In this document: piece by piece, positions 26,889 through 38,382 of the stretch | Numbering within the stretch: the stretch's first letter is position 1 | Layout of the letters: each line of letters opens with the position of its first letter | Assembly (NCBI GenBank): GCA_030685235.1 | Contig: MU839237.1 | Location: 28,274-92,273 of the forward strand | Source: Copromyces sp. CBS 386.78 | Taxonomy: Eukaryota > Ascomycota > Sordariomycetes > Sordariales > Sordariaceae | DNA: 64,000 nt | Direction of reading: 5' to 3' | Made by a program: the position numbers and the translations under genes | Notes under the pieces: model-generated | Told to the model about the DNA's origin: nothing | The model's input: the letters and a program-made list of their open reading frames with translations, nothing else | The model's database searches: none

Positions 26889-27149
26889 AATATAAGCGAT
26901 TATACCCGTATTAATTCTATTGCTATTATATTTTTAATTACTATTATTACTTTTAAAGAAATAATACTCCCCTAGCGTATTATTAGATTAGAAGGAAGTT
27001 TTTTATAGGGTAATTAAGAATTTAATTAAAAATATTCTATTAGAATGTAAGGAAATCGTATAAGAAAAGGAAAATATTATTTAAATAAGAGGAGATTTAT
27101 AATATTATAGTAATTTAAAAGTTGGGTAAGAATTTAAATAGGGATATTT

Positions 27150-30100
27150 ACCGGCCGAAGGGCGGTGAATATTATAGTGTCGATGATTTAGAGAAGGGTA
27201 GAAATAATAACTTATATAAATAAGAAATAGAATTTAAAAGATTTAAATTTCTGGGTTAGGAAAAATTAGGCTATAATAAAATTAAAAAATTTATAAGAAT
27301 TAATAACCGTTTATTCTATTTATTCGCTTATTTTCCTTTAAAGTACATTAGAATATTAATAGGGGTTTCCCTTCCTCGAATTCTTCGAAGAAAAATCTTC
27401 GGCCGGTTAATATATAATTATAAGAGATTATAACCTCTATTATTCCGATTAAAATTTAGAGAATAGAATTAATTTAAATATTATAAAGTTATTTATGTAG
27501 GTATAGCAATAGAAATTTAATTTTATTACTTCTTATAAGGAATTAACGAGGTTTGGAAATACGATTAAAGGAGAGAAAAATAGAATAATCGATTATATAT
27601 AGGTTTTATAGTGTATTGAGGCCGAATATTAGGGAGTATAACGATACGGATAAATAGGTTCGGACTATTACCCCTAAGAAATTTAAATTTTAAAAAAAAT
27701 AAAAAATAGGAAAATAGAAGTAGAAGAAAGGTTTAATTAGAATTTAATAAACGTGGAAAAAGTATAGGAAGTGGTGGAAAAACGAATATCGATCTTAAAG
27801 GGGATTAAAACGGTAAAAGAATTCGAATTAAAATTTAATAGGTTCGATAGCGAATTCGTTAGTATTATAGAGGAATTTATCTTATATTAAAAGAAAGATT
27901 GGGGAAAATAAGTGGATTAGTAGAATTTAAAGTATAAAATAGTAATAAAGGAAGTATAGTAGAAATAGTAGGTTTAATTTAGGAATTAGACGCCTTTAAA
28001 TTAAAGAAAGTTTATAGAAGTAATAATAAAAAAGAAGAAATTTATTACAAAAATTTAAAGAGCGAAATAGTGTAATTATATTATAAATATATTAAAAGAC
28101 CCGAATAAACTTTAATTATTAAAGAGGTAAATTAAGATATAAAATTATTATTTAATAAATTTATTAAAATTATTACCCTTTAAATAAAATAAGCGGGCGA
28201 ATGAAATTAAAGATTATAGTAATAAAGTAAATATTTTTACCGATTATTTCTTTTTGAAGGTAGAAGTTTCGACGGGCTATTTATTAAATTAGATTTAATT
28301 ATTAAACGGTGATACCCCGGTACTTATTAATAATCTAATTACCGAAGAAGATATTTAAGAAGTTTTTTCGAAAATAATGCCTAATAAAGTATTAGGTATT
28401 GATTAATTTTTAAATAAATTTCTAAAAATATGTAGAAAACCGTTTAAGTAAGCGATAGCGGTTTTCGCTATAGCGAACCTCCGGTTCGGATATTTCCCTT
28501 AACGGTTTAAGAATGCGAAAGTAGTTATTTTTAAAAAATTTGGAAAAAGCGCCGAATAATAAAAATTGGCCGGGGTATAGTAGTTTATATCGTTTTTAAA
28601 TAACGTTAGAAAATTTTTTGAAGCTTTTATAGTAAAGAGGTTAATATAGGTAGTAGAAAAGTATAAATTTTTTTCTCGGAAGGTTAAATAGGTAATTAAA
28701 TAGGCCGTTCAATTGAATTCGCCGTCCGAATAGTTACCGACGTAATTTATATAATATAGAAATTCAAGGTTATAACGTTTTTTATATTCTTCGATTTAAA
28801 GGGCGTATTTAATAGAATTAATTATAGGTAGCTTTTATATACGCTATAGGAAATATAATTCCCGAAATAGATCTTTTAATAGGTTAATAGTTTTATTATT
28901 GGAAGAAAAGGTTTTTTTTTCTTCGACGACGAAATTTCCTAATTTTATAATATTGTAGTAGGCGTATTGTAAAATTCCCCCTTTTTATTAATCCTTTTTA
29001 TTTTCTTTATTACCTTATTATATTATAAATTAATTATTATTTAAAATGCGATTATTATTAGCTTCGCCAACGATATTAATATTATTATAGTATTTAAGAT
29101 TATTAAAGAAAATTATTGGACGTTTTAAATAGTATAGGATATTTATTCGGGTTAAGTAATTAAGAGAGGGATAGAGTTCGAAGTAAATAAAATAGAATTT
29201 ATATATTTTATATAGATGAGGGAATTAAGAATAGAAATTTTCTAAATTAGGGGAATTATATTTAAATTAATAGAGTTGATTAAATGCTTTAGGGTTTAAT
29301 TAGATTGGAAATTTAATTACCGAATATATACGGAAGTAGTAAAAAAAAGGATAGTTATATAGACGAATATATTAATACGATTAGTAGCGAAGGTTTAGGG
29401 TTATTTTTTTGTGCGAGCGAAGGAGATTTATATTAAATATATTCGGAGTGTAATTATATATCGAGTATTAGTTTTCTATTAACCGATTAAAATTTACAAT
29501 AAATTACAAGGGATAGTGATTAGGCTAATTAAATATTAAATTAAATATTTAAAAATTATTATTAGGGCGTATAAAGTTATATTGGTAAGGAATTTAGAAA
29601 TAGAAATTTTTATTTATTATTCGATTTCTATTTTAATAAATGGGTTAAAGTTTTTAAAAAAAAGTTTATTTATACGAATTAAATAGGGTTCGTCCGAAGG
29701 ATTATAGTTTAGGTAATTAATTGTATTTAAGTAAGGAAAGTAAGAAGTTAGCTATTTATTAATAAATTAGAAAATAATATTCTTAAAATTAAATAGGTTA
29801 AAAAATAAGTATCGATAAAGAAATTTCTAGTAATTATAATAGGTCCGCCCTTAATAATAGGGGCGTAATTACTCCTATTATAAGTATTAGAATTAATTAT
29901 TATAGATTATAAAGGGTAATTAGAAGAAGTAACGATAAGAAAATAAATATTATACTATAATTATTAATTAGTAGTAGCGGTAATTAAATTAGGCCGACGG
30001 TACGAATTTATTATTGCCGACTTTAACCCGAAGTTTAGTAGTAATATTATAAAATCGTATATAATTGGTATAAAACGAAAAAAGAAGAAAGTTTAATAAC

Positions 30101-30450
30101 CGGAAAATAATAATAAATAGTATTTATTATTTAAAGCGAAGAATTCCCTTTTTATTTAAATAAGGATAGAAGTTATAGGTTTTTAGTCCTTTCTTTTCTA
30201 GAAGAAAGTTCCGGATATTATAATATTAATTTAATTTTATAGTATAAATAAAGAAACTTTTATATATATTATCTTAAACTATTTACGGACGGCCGATTAT
30301 TAAATAATAGTAATCGATTAGCTGTAGACGAAAGAAGAATTTTAAATTTATTTAGACGACGGAACCCGAATTAAAAAAATCCTTTTGTAGGTATTACAAT
30401 TTAATAAGTTAAATAAATACCATTTAATAATCGAATTAGAGGGAGAGTAG
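27150..30450 (+). pseudogene. LINE C ORF2 (endonuclease, reverse transcriptase)
   Basis: Decayed AP-endonuclease block near 27420-27460 (R-D-Y-N-L-Y-Y in place of G-D-F-N-x-H-H). RT block near 28365-28420 (N-K-V-L-G-I-D). RT active-site region at 29060-29075, where F-A-N-D replaces F-A-D-D. C-terminal zinc motif near 30230-30285. The product would nick DNA and copy the element's RNA at the target. Frame destroyed by RIP stops. The best-preserved active site is in LINE D. Confidence 0.75.
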
Positions 30451-32869
30451 TATAATCAATTCGCGCGGTATTTGTAAATACGTTCGATTATAATATTAGA
30501 ATAAAAGAATACGGGAGAAATAGGAATAGGAAGAATTAAATTATATTAATTATAATAGTTATTTAATTACGAAAGTAGTGCCGAAGTAATTAATTAATAT
30601 TTTTCGCGGGCGAAGAATTTACAGAATATATTAAATATTAATTTTTAATTTTTAATAATTTTATAGCGTTATTAAATTTAATTTTTATTAATTAGAAGGG
30701 GACCGATAGGGCTATTAATTATTATCGGAGAATTAATATTAATACTTTTTTTATTAAAATTGAAAATAGGAGCGGTAGGATGATTAATTAAAAATATTTT
30801 GCGATATCCTTTATATTAATAATTTTTAACTTTTATATTCCGGTAGCGAAGAAAGATATTAAAGTTATACAGGAAATTATCTACAGTTAGGCGTTTATAT
30901 ATATTTTTAAGGAAGTCGATATAAATATTACAAAAACGACGAATTAAAAGATTAATATTATTTTAGGAGTAGGATAAAATAATAATTGTAATTTAAACAG
31001 CGTTATATTTATTATAATAATTTAACGGAATATTTAATATATATTTCGTATTAGTAATAGGAGAAATAGCGTTCTATTTACTAATATTTCGAAGAACGTT
31101 AGAAAAAAAAACGAAAAGAAAATTGCGGGAGGAAATTTATTTTTAATATTAATATAATAAGTATATTTTACAAAGAGCGTATAAAATATAGTTATATTAA
31201 GGGACGGAGTATTATAAATATAGTTAATAAATTTTAAATTATAATAGAAGTAAAGAATACGATAAATAATATTAGTTAATATAATTAGTAAAGAGAAGGG
31301 GAAGTAAATATAAGGATAAGAAGGATTTACTAATTGGGAAGAAAATTGAAAGTAGGGTTAGAAATTAATATTTGGATAAGGGTTTAGAATTCGGGTATTA
31401 GGGAAGAGGGGGGCGTAAGGGAGCGGGAGAATTTAAGGGACGGGGAATCTATTATACAGACGAAATTAATATTATATTTAATAATATTATAATTAATACG
31501 AATTACGAAATTTAGGGGGTTAAATATATAATTAGAAGGACGGTCGGGAATATAATTAATAGAAGAGGACGCTATTTTAAAAATTGGTTAAATAAGGAAG
31601 AAGGGAAAATTTGAAAAATAGCGGCGGGGAAGAATTTTTATATAGAGGGAAAGAAGGGGTTTTTACGCTTATATAAATTTTAGTAGAATTATAGGAGTTT
31701 GGGGAATAATAATGAGGCGGGAATAAGGGTAAACGATAGGGCAGGGACGATTATTATAAGCAGTTTAAAAAGAAGGAACAACGTACGAAAATAGTATTTT
31801 AATTATTTTAATATTAGATTAAAGGCGGTAGAGGGGAAGTAGTTTATTTATTAAAGCGGTAGGTAAATACTACTATAAATGGAATTGAAATAGAATAGGC
31901 GTAATTTATTTGTAATTAGAAGGAGTTGGCGGTTTTTATCTAACGGCGTTTATTACCGTACGGTTTCCTCTAGAAAATTAGGAGAAGTACCCTATACTAA
32001 TAAGGCGCTATAGATAAATAGTATAGGGAATAAAACTATTATTATTATTATTACGTATATTTAATAATTAAATTTCTAATTTAATTAAACTTTAAAGAAT
32101 TTAATCGATTCTATTAATTTAAATATAATTCTCTTAATTTAGAGAATTTCCGTTCTTAATTCCTTTATCCGTATAAAATATATAAATTCTATTTTACTTA
32201 TTTCAAATTCTATCCCTCTTTTAATTATTTAACCCGAATAAATATCCTATATTATTTAAAATATCTAATAATTTTCTTTAATAGTTTTAATTACCGTAAT
32301 AATATTAATATTATTAGTAAAGCTAATAATAATTATATTTTAAATAATAGTTAATTTATAATATAATAAAATAATAAAAAGAATAAAAAGAATTAATAAA
32401 AGGGGGGAACTTTATAATATACCTATTATAATATTATAAAGTTAGAGAATTTCGTCGTCGAAAAAAAGAAAACCTTTTCTTCTAATAACGAAATTATTAA
32501 CCTATTAGAAGATTTATTTCGGGAATTATATTTCTTATAATATATATAAAAATTACTTATAATTAATTCTATCGAATATACCCTTTAAATCCAAGAGTAT
32601 AAAAAATATTACAGCTTTAAATTTCTATACTATATAGACCGCGTTAATAACTATTCGGACGGCGAACTTGGTTGAACGGCCTACCTAATTGCTTATTTAA
32701 CCTTTTAAAAGGAAATTATACTCTTCTACTACCTATATTAACCTCTTTATTATAAAAGCTTCGAAAATCTTTTTAACGTTATTTAAAAGTAATATAAACC
32801 GCTATACCCCAATTAATTTTTACTATTTAACGCTTTTTCTAAATTTTTTAAAAATAACTACTTTTATAT

Positions 32870-35800
32870 CAATCCTTTTTATTCTCTTCATCACCCCATT
32901 ATACCGCAAGTTGGCCACTATCCAAAACGCGATTACCGTCGGCTTCGCCGACGATACTAATATTATCGCGGTGGCTAAGACTACCGAAGAAAATTGTTGG
33001 ACGTTCTAAACGGTATAGGATATTTATTCGGGTTGGGTAGTTAAAAGAGGAATAGAATTTAAAGTAAGTAAAATAGAATTTATATATTTTATACGGACGA
33101 AGGAATTAAGAACGGAAATTCTCTAAATTAAAAGAGTTGTACTTAAATTAACGGAATTGATTAAATTCTTTAGGGTTTAATTAAATTGGAAATTTAATTA
33201 CCGAATATACGCGGAAGTAAAAAAAAAAAAATAGCTATATAAACGAATACGCTAATATAATTAGCAGTAAAGATTTAGGGTTATTCTTTTATATAAACGA
33301 GGGAAATTTATATTAAATATATTTAAAGTACGATTATATACGGAATATTAATTTTCTATTAGCCGACTAAAGTTTATAGTAAATTACGAAGGATAGTAAT
33401 TAGACTAATTAAATATTAGATTAAATATTTGAAAATTATTATTAAGGCGTATAAAGTTACGCCGGTAAAAACCTAAAAATAGAAACTTTTTGTCTACTAT
33501 TCGACCTTTATTTTAATAAACGGATTAAAGCCTTTAAAAAAAGGTTTACCCGTATAAATTAAGTAGGGTTCGTCCGAGGGATTGTAATTTAGGTAATTAG
33601 CTATATTTAAATAAGGAGAATAAAAAGTTGGCTACCCACTAATAGATTAGAAAGCGGTACTATTAAAGTTAGGTAAGTTAAAGAATAAGTACCGACGGAG
33701 AAACTTCTAGTAATTATAATAAATCTACCTTTAGTAATAAGGGCGCCGCCGCCTTTATTATAAATATTAGAATTAACCACTACGGACTATAAAAGGTAAT
33801 TAGAAGAAATAACAATAAAAGAATAAGTATCGTATTATAATTATTAATTAGTAGTAGTAGTAATTAAATTAGGCCGACGGTATAAATTTATTATCGCCGA
33901 TTTTAATTCGAAGTTTAGTAGTAATATTATAAAATAGTATATAATTAGTACGAGACGAAAAAAGAAGAAAGTTTAATAACCGGAGGACGACGACGAATAG
34001 TATTTATTATTTAAACTGAAGAATTCCCTTTTTACCTAAATAAAGATAGAAATTATAAGCTTCCGGTCTTTCTTTTTCTAAAAGAAAATTCCGGATATTA
34101 TAACGCTAATCTATTTTTACAGTACGGGTAAAAAAACTTTTATATATATCGTTCTAAATTATTTATAAACGGCCGACTATTAGATAACGGTAATTAATTA
34201 GTTATAAACGAAAGAAGAATTCTAAATTTATTTAGATAACGGAACCCGAATTAAGAGAATCCTTTTATAAATATTATAGTTTAGTAAGTTAAATGAATAT
34301 TATTTAATAATTAAATTAAAAGGAGAGTAGTATAATAAATTCGCGCGGTATTTATAAATACGTTTAATTATAATATTAGAATAAAAAAGTATAGGAGAAA
34401 TAGGAGGAGGAGGAATTAAATTATATTAATTATAATAATTATTTAATTACGAAGGCGGTATTAAAGTAATTAATTAACGTTCTTTGTAGGCGAGGAATTT
34501 GCGGAATATATTGAATATTAATTTTTAATTGTTAATAATTTTATAATACTATTAAACCTAATTTTCATTAGTTGGAGGGGGACCGATAGGGTTATTAATT
34601 ATTATTAGGGAATTAGTATTAATATTTCTTCTATTAGAGCCGAAAATAGGAATAGTAAGACGATCGGTTAAGAATATTTTGCGATATCCTTTACGTTAGT
34701 AATCTTTAACCTTTATATTCCGGTAGCGAAGAAGGACATTTTAGTTATATAGGAAACCGTCCGTAATTAAGTATTTACGTACGTTTTTAAAGAAGTCGAT
34801 ATAAGTATTATAAAAATAATAAATTAAAGGATTAATATTATTTTAAGAATAGGATAAAGTAATAACCGTAATTTAAATAACGTTATACTTATTATAATAA
34901 TTTAATAAAATATTTAATATATATTTTATATTAGTAATAGAATAAATAGCGTTCTATTTACCGGCGTTTCGAAAAACGTTAGAGAAGAAAATAAAAAGAA
35001 AACCGTAGGAGGAAATTTATTTTTAATATTAATATAATAAATATATTTTACAAAGAGTATATAAAATATAATTATATTAAAAGATAGGGTATTATAAATA
35101 TAATTGGTAAATTTTAAATTATAGTAGAAGTAAAGAATACGACGGATAATACTAATTAATATAGTTAGCGGAAAGAAGGGGAAATAAATATAAAGATTTA
35201 AAAGGATTTATTAGCTGGGAAGAAAATTAAAAGCGGGGTTGGAAGTTAATACCCGAATAAGGGCTTAGAGTTCGGGCGTTAGGGAAGAAGGGGGCGTAGG
35301 GGAGTAGGAGAATTTAAAGGACGGGGAATCCATTATACGGATAAAGTTAATATTATATTTAGTAGTATTATAATTAATATAAATTATAAGGTTTAAGGGG
35401 TTAGATATACGGTTGGGAGGATGGTTAGGAGTACGGCTAATAGAAGAGGACGTTATTTTGAAAATTGGTTAAATAAGGAAGAAGGGAAAATTCGAAAAAT
35501 AGCGGCGGGGAGGAGTTTTTATATAGAGGGAAAGAAAGGGCCTTTGCGTTTATATAAATTTTAATAGAATTATAGGAATTTGGAAAATAATAATAAGGTA
35601 GGAATAAGGGTAAACGATAAAGAAGGGACGATTATTATAAGCGGTTTAGGAGGAAGGAATAGCGTACGAAAATAGTATTTCGATTATTCTAATATTGGAT
35701 TAAAAGTAGTAGAAAGGAAGTAATTTATTTATTAAAACGGTGGGTAAATACTATTATAAATAGAATTGAAATAGAGTAAACGTAATTTATTCGCAATTAG

Positions 35801-36396
35801 AAGGAGCTAGCGGTTTTTATCCGACGGCGCTTATTACTATACAATTTCCTCTAAAGAATTAGAAGAAGTACCCTATACTAATAAAGCGCTATAGATAAAT
35901 AATAATAATAATAATAGTCTTATTCCCTATGCTACTTATTTATAGCGCCCTATTGGCATGGGGTACTTCTCCTGGTTCTCTAGAGGAAACCGTGCGGCGA
36001 TAAGCACCGTCGGATAAAAACCGCTAGCTCCTTTCGGTCGCGAATAAATCGCGCCTACTCCATTTCGATTCTATTTATAGCGGTATTTACCCACCGCCTC
36101 AGTAAATAAGCCACTTCCCCTTTACCGCCTTCGATTTAATATTAGAACAATCGAAATACCGCTCTCGCACGCCGTTCCTTCCTCCTAAACCGCCTATGGC
36201 AATCGTCCCTTCCTTATCGTTTGCCCTTACTCCCGCCTCGTTATTATCCCCCAAACTCCTACGACTCTACTAAGGTTTGTACAAGCGTAAGGGCCCCTTC
36301 TTTCCCTCTATATAAGAACTCCCCCCCGCCGCCATCTTTCGAACTTTCCCTTCTTCCTCATCTATAGATAAATAGTATAGGGAATAAGACTATTAT
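32870..36396 (+). mobile_element. LINE D, 5'-truncated, inside LINE B
   Basis: TSD TAACTACTTTTATAT (32855-32869) and TAATTACTTTTATAT (36397-36411), one RIP-type difference. It starts just before the reverse transcriptase active site. 32941-32955 reads G-F-A-D-D, followed by T-N-I-I-A, the only intact catalytic motif among the LINE copies here. RIP rises quickly after about 33010. LINE E splits its 3' end. Confidence 0.93.
35901..36361 (-). mobile_element. LINE E, short 5'-truncated, inside LINE D
   Basis: Only the 461 3'-terminal bases of the LINE, with exact 12-bp TSD CTATAGATAAAT (35889-35900, 36362-36373). It is the least mutated copy of the LINE 3' end. Being so short it may have been a poor RIP target, or it may be the youngest LINE here. 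Confidence 0.93.
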
Positions 36397-38034
36397 TAAT
36401 TACTTTTATATTTTTAAACCGTGAAGGGAAATATCCGAACCGGAAATTCGCTATAGTAAAAGCTGCTATCGCCTACTTAAATAATTCCCTATATATTTTT
36501 AAAAACTTATTTAAAAATTAATCGATACCTAATACCTTATTAAGCGCTATCCTCGAAAGGACTTCCTAAATATCTTCCTTAATAATTAAATTATTAATAA
36601 ATACTAGGGTATCGCCGTTTAATAATTAAATTTAATTTAGTAAATAACCCGTCAGAATTTCTACTTTTAAAAAGAAATAGTCGGTAAAAATATTTACTTT
36701 ACTATTATAATCTTTAATTTTATTCGCCTATTTATTTTATTTAAAGGGTAATAATTTTAGTAAATTTATTAAATAATAGTTTTATATCCTAATTTACCTT
36801 TCTAATAACCAAAATTTATTCGGGTCTTTCAACGTACTTATAATATAGTCGTACTATTTCGCTCTCTAAATCTTCGTAATAAATTTCTTCTTTTTTATCG
36901 CCGCCTCTACAAACTTTTTCTAATTTAAAAACGTCTAATTCCCAAATTAAACCTACTATTTCCGCTATACCTCCTTTATTACTATTTTATACTTTAAATT
37001 CTATTAGTCTATTTATTTTCCCCGACCTTTCTTTCGGTATAGGATAAATTCTTCTATAATATTAATAAATTCGCTATCGAACCTATTAAATCCTAATTCA
37101 AATTCCTTTACCGTTTTAATCCCTTTTAAAATCGATATTCGTTTTTCCGCCGCTTCCTATACCTTTTCTATATTTATTAAATTCTAATTAAATTTTTCTT
37201 CTACTTCCGCTTTCCTATTTCTTTTTCCTATTTAAATTTAAATTTCTTAGGGGTAATAGTCCGAACCTATTTACCCGTACCGTTATATTCCCCAATATTC
37301 GGCCTCGATACCCTATAAAATTTATATATAATCGATTATCCCGTCTTTCTCTCCTCTAATCGTATTTCCGAATTTCGTTAATTCCCTACGGGGAATAATA
37401 AAGTTAAATTTTTATCGCTGTACTTACGTAAATAACTTTATAACGCTTAAACTAATTTTATTGTCTAAGTCCTAATTAGGGTAATAAAAATTATAATCCC
37501 CTATAATTATATATTAGCCGGCTAAGGGTTTCTTTTCGAAGAAGTCGAAGAGGGGAAACCTTTATTAATATTCTAGCGTACTTTAAAAGAAAATAGGGGA
37601 GTAAATAGAATAAATAATTATTAATTTTCGTAAATTCTTTAATATTATTGTAATTTAATCTTTTTTAACCTTAAAGTCTAAATCCTTTAAATTCTACTTC
37701 TTATTTATATAAATTATTATTCTACCCTTCTCTAAATAATCGATACTATAATATTTACCGCCCTTCGGCCGGTAAATATCCTTATTCAAATTCTTGCCCG
37801 ACTCTTAAATTATTATAATATTATAAGTCTCCTCCTATTTGAATAATATTTTCCCTCTTTCGTACAATTTCCCTACATTCTAGTAGAATATTTTTAATTA
37901 AATTATTAATTACCCTATAAAAGGCTTCCTTCTAATCTAATAGTAGGTTAAGGGGGTATTATTTCTTTAAAAGTAATAATAGCAATTAAAGGCATAATAG
38001 CGATAGAGCTAGTACGGGTACGGTCGTTTACGTT

Positions 38035-38365
38035 CTAAGAGCGGGTATAAATATTTATTGGGCTTGTACCTACGGGTTTCGGCCGAGAACCGCCTCCAAT
38101 TTTCTTAAGGCGGCCTCTTTTTCCTCCTCCTATAAGTAATCTCTCCAAAGTCGTAATTAAACGGGAATTGGGGGGGGCGTTGGGGATTACAACGTCCTCC
38201 TCCGTCTCTATCGTTAGCTCCAATACCGGTTTAGCCGGTCTTTTACAAATAGTAAAGCCGCGAGGCCTTTCGGCGTAGTCGATAGATACCTTCGCGCAGG
38301 CCGCTTTTGCGAGCGGGCATCTCTTCTTATCGAAGGCGAAATACCCCGACTTCCCACACGGCTTG
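38035..38365 (-). pseudogene. LINE B ORF1 C-terminus with zinc knuckle
   Basis: A nearly RIP-free stretch at the truncated 5' end of LINE B. It begins with C-K-P-C-G-K-S-G-Y-F-A-F-D-K-K-R-C and continues into a basic Gly-rich end (I-G-G-G-K-R-G-R) and the stop at 38035. It gives the best view of the ORF1 C-terminus in the window. The frame continues upstream beyond the 62 codons that start with Met. Confidence 0.7.
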
Positions 38366-38382
38366 CAATAGTTCTACTTATA

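Larger units (their letters stand above)
25231..32052 (+). mobile_element. LINE C, full-length Tad1-like element (6.8 kb)
   Basis: Inserted in LINE B with 15-bp TSDs ACGTATATTCAATAA (25216-25230) and the same with one C-to-T change (32053-32067). Ends in (ATT)n. Its 5' end lies within about 40 bp of that of LINE H, so 6.8 kb is probably the full length. Order: ORF1, ORF2 with endonuclease, reverse transcriptase and C-terminal zinc motif, then about 1.6 kb to the tail. This reference copy was used to place all others. It is dead through RIP. Confidence 0.95.
22495..38368 (-). mobile_element. LINE B, 5'-truncated, inside Gypsy2
   Basis: Three blocks (22495-25230, 32068-32869, 36412-38368) give about 5.5 kb of LINE in reverse orientation, from the (AAT)n tail at the left to the ORF1 C-terminus at the right. 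The exact 14-bp TSD TAGTTCTACTTATA lies at 22481-22494 and 38369-38382. Host for LINE C (TSD at 25216-25230 and 32053-32067) and LINE D (32855-32869 and 36397-36411). Its last ~330 bp are nearly RIP-free. Confidence 0.92.
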